A DNA stretch of 36,136 nt from Deltaproteobacteria bacterium (GTDB lineage: Bacteria > Desulfobacterota > GWC2-55-46), in the NCBI GenBank assembly GCA_016213015.1, contig JACRCE010000002.1:1-36136 (forward strand), given 5' to 3'. The translations under genes were made by a program, and so were the position numbers. The notes beneath the pieces were generated by a model. That model saw only the letters and a program-made list of their open reading frames with translations. It had not been told where the DNA came from and did not search any database. Below, piece after piece: positions 29,290-35,540 of the stretch (within the stretch, counting starts at the first letter, position 1; every line of letters starts with the position of its first letter).

Positions 29290-29952
29290 ATGAATCTAAT
29301 ACTGCTCGGCGCACCGGGCGCAGGCAAAGGTACGCAGGGCAAGATACTCTCGGACAGGCTTCATATACCGCAGATATCGACCGGCGACATACTGCGCGCA
29401 AACGTAAAAAACAAGACGGCCCTCGGCATAAAGGCAAAGGAGTTCATGGACAGGGGCGTGCTCGTAACCGACGACATTGTCGTAAGTATGGTAGAAGAGC
29501 GTCTTATGATGAACGACTGCGCCGCTGGTTTTCTGCTTGACGGCTTTCCGAGAAACATGAAGCAGGCCGAGGCGCTTGAGGCGCAGCTTGTACGCATAGG
29601 CAAGGGTATCGGCCACGTCATCGGCATCGAGGTGGACAAAAAGACGCTTGTAAAAAGACTCTCCGGCAGGCGCGTGTGCAGGAAGTGCGGCGCCAATTAT
29701 CATATAATATTCAGTCAGCCGCTCAATATGGGCGTTTGCGACAAGTGCGGCTCCGCCGAGATATATCAGCGGGAGGACGACAAGGAGGAAACAATAGAGG
29801 CGCGCCTTGTCGTGTATGAGCAGGAGACCTTCCCGCTCATAGAGCACTATACGAAAAAGGGCATGTATCACGCAATAGACGGCACCGGCGTGGTGGACGG
29901 CATTACAGGCTCGATCATGGAGATAATTGGCCAACGAAGCAATAATTCTTAA
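29290..29952 (+). CDS. adk: Adenylate kinase (zinc-LID type)
   Basis: Adk interconverts ATP + AMP and 2 ADP in the cytoplasm. The ATG at 29290 gives 220 residues beginning MNLILLGAPGAGKGTQGKIL, with the P-loop at 7-15. An earlier in-frame start overlapping secY would add 28 unrelated residues. The NMP-binding ISTGDILR and GFPRNMKQAEALE motifs are present. The long LID has C130, C133, C150 and C153, the structural zinc site of Gram-positive-like and many deltaproteobacterial enzymes. No good Shine-Dalgarno is seen. The last 26 nt overlap map. Confidence 0.97.
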   Translation: MNLILLGAPGAGKGTQGKILSDRLHIPQISTGDILRANVKNKTALGIKAKEFMDRGVLVTDDIVVSMVEERLMMNDCAAGFLLDGFPRNMKQAEALEAQLVRIGKGIGHVIGIEVDKKTLVKRLSGRRVCRKCGANYHIIFSQPLNMGVCDKCGSAEIYQREDDKEETIEARLVVYEQETFPLIEHYTKKGMYHAIDGTGVVDGITGSIMEIIGQRSNNS

Positions 29953-30685
29953 GACGCCTCAAGAAATAGCGATAATGCGAAGGGCGGGGTTGGTGGTTGC
30001 CCGAGTACTTGAGGCGCTTGAAGAGACGGCAAGACCTGGTCTGACCACGTTGGGGCTTGAGCGCTTGGCAGAGGAAGAGATAAGGCGGGGGGGCGCGTCT
30101 CCGGCCTTCAAAGGATACAGGGATTATCCGTTCTGTCTGTGCACATCGCTCAACAACGAGGTCGTGCACGGTATGCCCTCGGCGAGGGCGCTCAAGGACG
30201 GCGATATATTGAGCATAGACGTGGGCGTGTTGCTTGACGGTTTTTACGCGGACGCGGCCATCACGCTTCCCATAGGCAATGTCTCAGATGAGGCTTTGAG
30301 GCTTATAAACGTAACGCGGGAGTCTTTGGACAAGGCTATCGGAGAGGCGAGAAGCGGGGCCAGGCTCATGGACATATCGAGCGCGGTTCAGAGGCACGTC
30401 GAGGCTCAGGGTTTTTCGGTTGTAAGAGAGTTCGTAGGACACGGCATAGGGATGCGCCTTCATGAAGCGCCGCAGGTGCCGAACTTCGGTTCGCCCGGCA
30501 TGGGAGTAAGGCTCAAATCAGGCATGGTTCTGGCGATAGAGCCGATGATAAACGCGGGCGGTTATGACGTAAAGGTGCTCAAGGACGGCTGGACCGTCGT
30601 AACCGTTGACGGGAGCCTTTCGGCGCACTTCGAACACACGGTCGCAATAACCGAGAACGGCCCGTATGTGCTGACAAGGCCATAG
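29927..30685 (+). CDS. map: Methionine aminopeptidase, type I
   Basis: MetAP removes the initiator methionine from nascent proteins. The 252-residue product has the pita-bread fold and all five metal ligands: D98, D109, H172, E205 and E236, in SIDVGVLLDGFYADAA, VGHGIGMRLHE, LAIEPMI and HFEHTVAITENG, with the substrate-contacting His near residue 81. The start is TTG at 29927, inside the end of adk (26-nt overlap), with GGAG at 29919-29922. The family-typical IILKTPQEIAIMRRAG follows. secY-adk-map-infA is a common order. Confidence 0.96.
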   Translation: MANEAIILKTPQEIAIMRRAGLVVARVLEALEETARPGLTTLGLERLAEEEIRRGGASPAFKGYRDYPFCLCTSLNNEVVHGMPSARALKDGDILSIDVGVLLDGFYADAAITLPIGNVSDEALRLINVTRESLDKAIGEARSGARLMDISSAVQRHVEAQGFSVVREFVGHGIGMRLHEAPQVPNFGSPGMGVRLKSGMVLAIEPMINAGGYDVKVLKDGWTVVTVDGSLSAHFEHTVAITENGPYVLTRP

Positions 30686-30715
30686 TAGTTTGCCGATAGG
30701 AGAGATACAAGGGCT

Positions 30716-30934
30716 ATGCCAAAAGAAGAGGCCATACAGGTTGAGGGTACGGTCATAGAGACGTTGCCCAACGCCATGTTCAGGGTAGAGTTGGAAAATA
30801 AGCACAGGGTGCTTGCTCATGTTTCAGGTAAAATGAGGATGCATTTCATAAAGATACTTCCGGGGGACAAGGTAACGATAGAGCTCTCCCCGTATGACCT
30901 TACAAGGGGCAGGATAACCTACAGGGCCAAGTAG
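30716..30934 (+). CDS. infA: Translation initiation factor IF-1
   Basis: IF-1 is an S1/OB-fold factor that blocks the A site of the 30S subunit during initiation. The 72-residue product is the exact family length. It reads [20 protein letters not shown], followed by [20 protein letters not shown] and the C-terminal [14 protein letters not shown]. The ATG is preceded by AGGAGAG. It lies between map and rpmJ, as in many Gram-negative and Gram-positive genomes. Confidence 0.98.
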   Translation: MPKEEAIQVEGTVIETLPNAMFRVELENKHRVLAHVSGKMRMHFIKILPGDKVTIELSPYDLTRGRITYRAK

Positions 30935-30984
30935 TCGCGCTTTGCGGGTTTGGTTATGTTCGCTATAATTTTTAAGGAGATAGT

Positions 30985-31098
30985 ATGAAGGTAAGAAGCT
31001 CGGTAAAAAAGATATGCGCCAAGTGCAAGATAGTGCGGCGCACCGGCGTAGTGCGCGTGGTTTGCGTCAATCCCAAACATAAACAAAGACAGGGCTAA
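30985..31098 (+). CDS. rpmJ: 50S ribosomal protein L36 (zinc form)
   Basis: L36 is the smallest ribosomal protein and stabilises 23S rRNA near the factor-binding region. The 37-residue frame reads [19 protein letters not shown] and ends NPKHKQRQG, the standard length. C11, C14, C27 and H32 are the zinc ligands of the C+ form. AAGGAGA at 30974-30980 is well spaced before the ATG. It lies between infA and rpsM, as expected. TATAAT at 30964-30969 is too close to the ribosome-binding site to be a useful promoter for it. Confidence 0.97.
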   Translation: MKVRSSVKKICAKCKIVRRTGVVRVVCVNPKHKQRQG

Positions 31099-31121
31099 TT
31101 CAAAAGGCAACGGAGGAGTAA

Positions 31122-31496
31122 GTGGCAAGAATAGCCGGAGTAGACCTTAACAAAAATAAACGCATCGGTATCGCGCTGATGAAGATATTCGGCATCGGCA
31201 CAACTTCATCGGGCAAGATACTTGCAAAGGCCGGCGTCGACCCCGCGATAAAGACGCAGGATTTGACCGAGGCTCAGGTGGGCGCCATCAGAAAGGTCAT
31301 AGACACTGATTTTAAGGTCGAGGGCGACCTGAGGAAAGACGTGTCCATGCATGTAAAGATGCTGACGGACATGGGGTGCTACAGGGGCCTCCGTCATCGG
31401 AAGAACCTTCCCGTGCGCGGCCAGCGGACGCATACCAACGCGAGAACGCGGAAAGGCCCGAGAAAGGGCGTCGTGTCGCTGAGAAAGGCCGAGTAA
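31122..31496 (+). CDS. rpsM: 30S ribosomal protein S13
   Basis: S13 lies in the 30S head, contacts the P-site tRNA and forms bridges to L5. The 124-residue product shows [20 protein letters not shown] at the start, a helix-two-turn-helix core, and the basic tail [20 protein letters not shown] and RTRKGPRKG that reaches the tRNA. The start is GTG at 31122, with ACGGAGGAG upstream. It opens the alpha block together with rpmJ; rpsK follows after 68 nt. Confidence 0.97.
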   Translation: MARIAGVDLNKNKRIGIALMKIFGIGTTSSGKILAKAGVDPAIKTQDLTEAQVGAIRKVIDTDFKVEGDLRKDVSMHVKMLTDMGCYRGLRHRKNLPVRGQRTHTNARTRKGPRKGVVSLRKAE

Positions 31497-31564
31497 GAGG
31501 CAGGGCAATCGGAAACCAACGAAGGCGGCTCACGCCGGCGATAAACTTGATGGAGAGGAAATAG

Positions 31565-31939
31565 ATGGCAAAGCCTAAGAAGGAAAAAAGGGCGGTATCA
31601 AAGGGCGTTGTTCACATAAAGTCAACGTTCAATAACACTATTATAAGCATAACCGATCCGGCCGGCAATGTGCTCGCATGGTCAAGCTCGGGAGGACAGG
31701 GATTCAAGGGATCGAGGAAGGGCACCCCGTTCGCCGCTCAGGTGGCCGCCGAGACGGCCGCGAGAAAGGCGATGGACAGCGGCGTAAGATCGGTAGACGT
31801 CTATCTCAACGGCCCCGGTTCGGGCAGAGAGGCGGCATTGAGGGCATTACAGTCCGCAGGTTTCGGCATCAGCCTTATAAGGGACGTAACGCCTTTGCCG
31901 CACAACGGATGCAGGCCGCCTAAGAGACGCAGGGTTTAA
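31565..31939 (+). CDS. rpsK: 30S ribosomal protein S11
   Basis: S11 lies on the platform and contacts the mRNA-Shine-Dalgarno helix region. The 124-residue product carries [60 protein letters not shown] and the invariant C-terminal tail [18 protein letters not shown]. The ATG follows GGAGAGGAAATAG. It is followed by a 172-nt gap containing two hairpins and a G-tract before rpsD. Confidence 0.97.
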   Translation: MAKPKKEKRAVSKGVVHIKSTFNNTIISITDPAGNVLAWSSSGGQGFKGSRKGTPFAAQVAAETAARKAMDSGVRSVDVYLNGPGSGREAALRALQSAGFGISLIRDVTPLPHNGCRPPKRRRV

Positions 31940-31967
31940 TTTGATGGGAAGGCGTTGGCGGAGCAGC

Positions 31968-31993
31968 CCTAATATCGAATAATGTTTATTAGG
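31968..31993 (+). other. Hairpin downstream of rpsK
   Basis: CCTAATA at 31968-31974 pairs perfectly with TATTAGG at 31987-31993 around a 12-nt loop. It has no following T-run. With the G-rich hairpin 50 nt further on, it makes the rpsK-rpsD gap unusually structured for the alpha block. Confidence 0.4.
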
Positions 31994-32045
31994 CCCTTCT
32001 CCATCTCAACGGGGCATGATACGGCAAGGCCGCGCCCCCTCCCTA

Positions 32046-32072
32046 CCCTCCCCCGCGAGGGGGGGGAGGGGG
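32046..32072 (+). repeat. G-tract hairpin (CCCTCCCCC / GGGGGGGG) before rpsD
   Basis: CCCTCCCCC is followed by GCGA and then a run of eight G, an A and five G, giving a very stable 8-bp hairpin. The form CCCTACCCTCCCCC with a matching G run resembles dispersed C/G-rich repeats common in bacterial genomes. The transcribed G run could alternatively take part in a quadruplex. It lies 39 nt before rpsD. Confidence 0.5.
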
Positions 32073-32111
32073 ATAATGAATGATTCATAAGACAAAGAGG
32101 GAGGTCTCAAG

Positions 32112-32738
32112 TTGGCAAGGCATTTGAGTTCCGTATGCAAGTTGTGCAGGCGCGAAGGAGCAAAACTTTTTTTCAAGGCTGATAGGTGCTACACGGATAA
32201 ATGCGCCTTCGAGAGAAGGAGCTACGCCCCGGGTCAGCACGGACAGGCCAGGGGAAAGGTTTCCGAGTACGCGCTTCAACTCAGGGAAAAGCAGAAGATA
32301 AAGCGGATATACGGGTTGATGGAGGCGCAGTTCAAAAATACCTTCAAGGCCGCGGAACGGGCAAAGGGCATCACAGGCGAGACCCTTGTCGCGTATCTGG
32401 AGAGGCGTCTTGATAACGCCGTATACAGGCTTGGCTTCGCCGGGTGCAGGAAAGAGGCGCGGATGATGGTTACGCACGGAGGCTTCAAGGTGAACGGGCG
32501 TTCCGTCGACATCCCGTCCTACAGGTTGAAGAGCGCGGACGTAATTGAGGTTACGGACAAGTGGAAGAAAAAGCCCAAGCTTGCAGAAAACGCCAAGTCG
32601 GCGGAGAGAAGGGGCATACCGGAGTGGTTCACGCTCGACAAGGGGCTGATGAAGGGCATAGTGGCCCGTTTGCCGAGACGCGAGGACGTAACCGTGCCGA
32701 TGAACGAGCAACTTGTCGTAGAGTTGTATTCGAAGTAA
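32112..32738 (+). CDS. rpsD: 30S ribosomal protein S4 (zinc form)
   Basis: S4 is a primary 16S-binding protein of the 30S body and, in E. coli, the repressor of the alpha operon. The 208-residue product has a Cys-rich N-terminus (C9, C12, C26, C31 in [10 protein letters not shown] and [13 protein letters not shown]), so it is the zinc form. It continues with [20 protein letters not shown] and the S4 RNA-binding domain [20 protein letters not shown]. The start is TTG at 32112; GGGAGGTC lies just upstream. rpoA follows after 135 nt. Confidence 0.97.
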   Translation: MARHLSSVCKLCRREGAKLFFKADRCYTDKCAFERRSYAPGQHGQARGKVSEYALQLREKQKIKRIYGLMEAQFKNTFKAAERAKGITGETLVAYLERRLDNAVYRLGFAGCRKEARMMVTHGGFKVNGRSVDIPSYRLKSADVIEVTDKWKKKPKLAENAKSAERRGIPEWFTLDKGLMKGIVARLPRREDVTVPMNEQLVVELYSK

Positions 32739-32768
32739 GCCGGGTTCGTCGAGGCTTGCGTCCGGTAT

Positions 32769-32796
32769 GATGCGTGCCGTGCAACGCACGGGCATC
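32769..32796 (+). other. Hairpin between rpsD and rpoA
   Basis: CCGTGC (32777-32782) pairs with GCACGG (32786-32791) around AAC, and the stem extends through GATGC/GCATC across a 3-nt bulge. No T-run follows, so it is not a terminator. An A/T-rich stretch (AATTAAATAATATATATCC) lies between it and rpoA. A role in setting the rpsD/rpoA ratio is possible but unproven. Confidence 0.45.
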
Positions 32797-32873
32797 AAAG
32801 CCGCTGCGGGGCGCAACGGTAATTAAATAATATATATCCTTGTTCCATACATAAATTAAGAGACGGGGGCATC

Positions 32874-33896
32874 ATGCAAAAAAACTGGCGTGACCTTATC
32901 AAACCTAAAAAGCTCGAGGTTGAAAAGGAAACACTTACCAACACTTATGGAAAGTTTGTTGCAGAGCCTCTGGAACGCGGTTTTGGCGTAACCATCGGGA
33001 ATTCGCTCAGAAGGATATTGCTGTCGTCCCTGCAGGGCGCGGCGATAACCAACGTCAAGATAGACGGCGTTCTTCACGAGTTTTCTTCAGTGCCGGGCGT
33101 CAAAGAGGACGTATCGGATATAATCTTAAACCTCAAGCAGGTAAAGCTCAGGATACACGGCGACGGCCCTAAGACGCTTCGCATAAAGGGCACCGGGCCG
33201 CATGGCGTGGTTACGGCAAAGGAGATCATCTGCGATTCGACCGTCGAGATATTGAATCCAAGCCAGCATATCGCAACCGTGTCCAAGGACGCGAAGTTCG
33301 ACTGCGAGCTGATAGCAAACCAGGGCAAGGGATACGTGCCCGCCGAAAGGAATAAGCTCCCTGAGACGACGATAGGGATGATTGCGATCGACTCCGTGTT
33401 CCAGCCGGTAACGCGCGTCAACTTCAACGTAACGCACGCGAGGGTCGGGCAGAGAACCGACTACGACAAGCTCGTCCTTGAGCTGTGGACGTCCGGCGCG
33501 ATAGACCCGCTCAGCGCCGTCGCCATAGCCGCCAAGATATTCAAGGACCAGTTGAGCGTGTTCATAACGTTCGAGGAGGAGGCAGAGGCGTTCTCGGACA
33601 AGCCGGACGCAAACCCGCAGTTCAACGAGCATCTTTTCAAGACCGTGGACGAGATGGAGCTTTCCGTGAGGAGCGCCAACTGTCTCAAGAACGCGGACAT
33701 AAAGTACATCGGCGAGATGGTGCAGAAGACCGAGCAGGAGATGCTCAGGACGAAAAATTTCGGCAGAAAGTCCTTGAATGAGATAAAGGAACTGCTTCAC
33801 AACATGGGACTCGACTTCGGCATGAATGTTGACAACTTCCCGTCAAGGAAGTCGCTCGACTCCATGCGTACTACGGAAGTTAAGGAACCGGCCTGA
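32874..33896 (+). CDS. rpoA: DNA-directed RNA polymerase subunit alpha
   Basis: RpoA dimerises to nucleate polymerase assembly, and its C-terminal domain contacts UP elements and activators. The 340-residue product has an N-terminal domain (about 1-230) with FGVTIGNSLRRILLSSLQGA and GPHGVVTAKEI. After a linker, the C-terminal domain (about 250-320) carries LSVRSANCLKNADIKYIGEM and KNFGRKSLNEIKELL, including the RSANCL motif with the DNA-contacting Arg. The ATG is preceded by GACGGGGGC. Its partners RpoB and RpoC lie 20-29 kb upstream in the same cluster. Confidence 0.98.
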   Translation: MQKNWRDLIKPKKLEVEKETLTNTYGKFVAEPLERGFGVTIGNSLRRILLSSLQGAAITNVKIDGVLHEFSSVPGVKEDVSDIILNLKQVKLRIHGDGPKTLRIKGTGPHGVVTAKEIICDSTVEILNPSQHIATVSKDAKFDCELIANQGKGYVPAERNKLPETTIGMIAIDSVFQPVTRVNFNVTHARVGQRTDYDKLVLELWTSGAIDPLSAVAIAAKIFKDQLSVFITFEEEAEAFSDKPDANPQFNEHLFKTVDEMELSVRSANCLKNADIKYIGEMVQKTEQEMLRTKNFGRKSLNEIKELLHNMGLDFGMNVDNFPSRKSLDSMRTTEVKEPA

Positions 33897-33933
33897 AAAG
33901 GGCGGGGCGATAACCCGATAATCGAATCGATAA

Positions 33934-34075
33934 GGCCGCCTCTAAAAATTAGCTATTTTTTCTGAGGTCGAGGCGGGGGCGAAAATAAAAGCGGAGCATA
34001 TATGCGAATATGTGAGCATTTTATTTTCGCCACCAACAAAGAGATCAGGAAAAAGAGCAATTTTTAGAGGTTGCC
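33934..34075 (+). repeat. Repeat family B, 142-bp palindromic element before rplQ
   Basis: The ends are GGCCGCCTCTAAAAATT at 33934 and AATTTTTAGAGGTTGCC ending at 34075. The internal arms GCGAAAATAAAA (33979-33990) and TTTTATTTTCGC (34019-34030) are perfect inverted repeats flanking a GCATATATGCGAATATG core. Length and layout equal the copy at 23627-23768, with differences scattered through the arms. It ends 19 nt before the rplQ ATG. No protein is encoded and no clear target-site duplication is visible. Confidence 0.85.
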
Positions 34076-34094
34076 ATTAAGGGGTGGTGTTGAG

Positions 34095-34625
34095 ATGAGA
34101 CACAACAGAGACGAAAAACGCTTTGATATGAACGTTGGGCATCTTAGGGCGGTCATGGCCAATATGACCAACGACCTGGTGCTCGCAGGCAGGATACGCA
34201 CCACGACGCCGAGGGCAAAGCTCCTCAGACGCTACGCCGAGAGGATGATCACGCTCGGAAAGGACGGGAGCGTACACGCAAGGCGCAGGGCATTTGCCTT
34301 CATGCGCAATAAGATTGCGGTAACACGGCTTTTTGACGCCGTGGCCCCTCAGTACACGGAGAGGAAAGGCGGATATACGAGGATCATAAAGCTTGGCGCA
34401 AGACCGGGCGATAACGCGCACATGTCCTTTATAGAATTGGTCGGGTCGCCTCAAGAGGCAAAGGCCGTTGGAACAAAGCCGGCAAAAAAAGTATCGAAGC
34501 CCGCGCCTAAGAAGACGACGGTAAAAGCATCCGCTGGGACAGAGGCAAAGGCGGCCGCGAAAAAGACCGAGAAGAAGGCCGCTGGAGAGGCAAAGACCGT
34601 TAAAAAGAAGAAGGCCGAGGCCTGA
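34095..34625 (+). CDS. rplQ: 50S ribosomal protein L17 (divergent N-terminus, Lys/Ala-rich tail)
   Basis: L17 lies near the tunnel exit and normally closes the alpha operon. The core is clear: RRYAERMITLGKDGSVHARR, FMRNKIAVTRLFD, YTERKGGYTRIIKLGARPGD and SFIELVG. The N-terminus reads MRHNRDEKRFDMNVGHLRAV, not the usual RHRxxGRKLxRxxxHR pattern. After about residue 120 comes a tail of about 55 residues made mostly of Lys, Ala, Thr and Glu (KPAKKVSKPAPKKTTVKA and similar). Start ATG 34095 gives 176 residues; an in-frame start at 34071 would run through the end of repeat family B. A GGGGTGG stretch is the only ribosome-binding site. Confidence 0.93.
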   Translation: MRHNRDEKRFDMNVGHLRAVMANMTNDLVLAGRIRTTTPRAKLLRRYAERMITLGKDGSVHARRRAFAFMRNKIAVTRLFDAVAPQYTERKGGYTRIIKLGARPGDNAHMSFIELVGSPQEAKAVGTKPAKKVSKPAPKKTTVKASAGTEAKAAAKKTEKKAAGEAKTVKKKKAEA

Positions 34626-34685
34626 TCCGATTAAGGCGACGGACGTAAATCCTAATACCGCTGGCATAAAGACGGAGGAAGAAAA

Positions 34686-34970
34686 ATGTCAAACGCAATG
34701 ACCAAGCTGCAGATCGAAAACGCCATAGCCGAGAAAGCCAACGTGCCCAAGAAAACGGTGCACGAGGTGCTACTCGCCATGACCGATTTGGCGTACACGG
34801 AAGCGGCAAACAGTTTCACGATACCCGGGATAGGCAAGCTCGTGCTTGTTGACAGAGCGGCGAGGCAGGGCAGGAATCCGCGCACTGGCGAGACCATACA
34901 GATACCGGCCAAGCAGGCCGTGAAGTTCAGGCTCGCCAAGGTCTGCAAGGACGCGGTGCTCAAGAAGTAG
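34686..34970 (+). CDS. HU/IHF-family DNA-binding protein
   Basis: Members of this family bend and compact DNA as dimers. The 94-residue product has the expected helices (MTKLQIENAIAEKANVPKKT). The beta-arm begins after IPGIGKLVLVDRAARQGRNP, followed by RTGETIQIPAKQAVKFR and a final helix; the RNPRTGE and Pro at the arm tip are typical. Whether it is HU or IHF cannot be decided from sequence alone. A strong ACGGAGG precedes the ATG at 34686; a second in-frame Met lies four codons later. It is the last gene before the terminator at 35082 and an unusual final member for an alpha block. Confidence 0.93.
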   Translation: MSNAMTKLQIENAIAEKANVPKKTVHEVLLAMTDLAYTEAANSFTIPGIGKLVLVDRAARQGRNPRTGETIQIPAKQAVKFRLAKVCKDAVLKK

Positions 34971-35081
34971 GTTGCTTGTGTTTGTCCGGTGTAGTACCCG
35001 ACGGAAAGGGTAGGCGGATTGGGCAAGGCATAATACTTATCAGTCCGTATGCACATCCCGTATAAAAGTTTTTTGGCTATG

Positions 35082-35112
35082 CGCCTCGCCGATTTTGGCG
35101 GGGCGTTTTTTT
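35082..35112 (+). terminator. Rho-independent terminator closing the ribosomal cluster
   Basis: CGCCTCGCC (35082-35090) pairs with GGCGGGGCG (35097-35105, one G-T wobble) around GATTTT and is followed by seven T. This is the only convincing + strand intrinsic terminator after a ribosomal-cluster gene. It ends transcription about 110 nt after the HU gene. The gap 34971-35540 otherwise holds a short hairpin (TACCC/GGGTA near 34997-35013), the sigma-54 promoter, a second terminator and about 160 nt with no recognised signal. Confidence 0.85.
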
Positions 35113-35280
35113 GTGGCGGCGCGAGAAAACTCCTTCTCCCATCCCCCCCCAAGTTGGAGAGGAAACTTCAAGGGAAGCCCCATCTGAAAACAGATTGCGC
35201 CGCTACGTTATATGTGTTATAAAGTTGATATTAGAAGATATTCTCCCTCATCATGGACATGTGGACAATGAAAAACACAT

Positions 35281-35296
35281 TGGCACATAGCTTGCA
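35281..35296 (+). promoter_or_regulatory. Sigma-54 (RpoN) -24/-12 promoter
   Basis: TGGCACATAGCTTGCA matches the RpoN consensus TGGCACG-N4-TTGCA at all but one specified base. The invariant GG (35282-35283) and GC (35294-35295) have the required 10-bp spacing. The start point would be near 35307. Sigma-54 promoters need an upstream-bound activator; an imperfect repeat (CATGGACATGTGGACA) lies at 35254-35269. The promoter points toward a terminator 50-70 nt downstream and, beyond it, the cytochrome gene. Confidence 0.7.
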
Positions 35297-35306
35297 AAGG
35301 CAGGCT

Positions 35307-35379
35307 GTGTAACGTTTTTTCGACAACCGATCTTTTAATTTAAGAAAAAGACAGGTCATTTAATGGCCTGTCTTTTTTT
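35307..35379 (+). ncRNA. Candidate sigma-54-dependent small RNA (about 70 nt)
   Basis: This is the stretch between the predicted start of the sigma-54 promoter and the strong terminator. It is A/T-rich (CGTTTTTTCGACAACCGATC, then TTTTAATTTAAG) and has no start codon with a ribosome-binding site. A promoter-to-terminator unit of this size without a reading frame is the usual signature of a small regulatory RNA. It may instead be the leader of the cytochrome gene, controlled by conditional termination. Confidence 0.4.
35344..35379 (+). terminator. Bidirectional Rho-independent terminator
   Basis: GACAGGTCAT (35350-35359) pairs with ATGGCCTGTC (35363-35372, one wobble) around TTA, with an A-tract upstream and at least seven T downstream. 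It would stop transcripts from either direction. On the + strand it would end an RNA begun at the sigma-54 promoter after about 70 nt, unless read-through reaches the cytochrome gene. Confidence 0.85.
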
Positions 35380-35540
35380 GTTTTGAGGAGTTCGCAGTCT
35401 GGGTTAGCGAAGTGCAACCCAATGGTCATTCGTAAAAAGATTCGGACGATGACACCGGCCCAGCGCACGGCATTTTGTGTTTTTCCGTGCCCTTAGTTCA
35501 TAAGATAGGTGCGTTACGCTTCACCAAATTCCTCGAAACT

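Noticed and set aside
30964-30969. TATAAT upstream of rpmJ as a promoter -10 box
   Set aside because: The start point would fall inside the rpmJ ribosome-binding site and the -35 candidate (TTGCGG) is poor.
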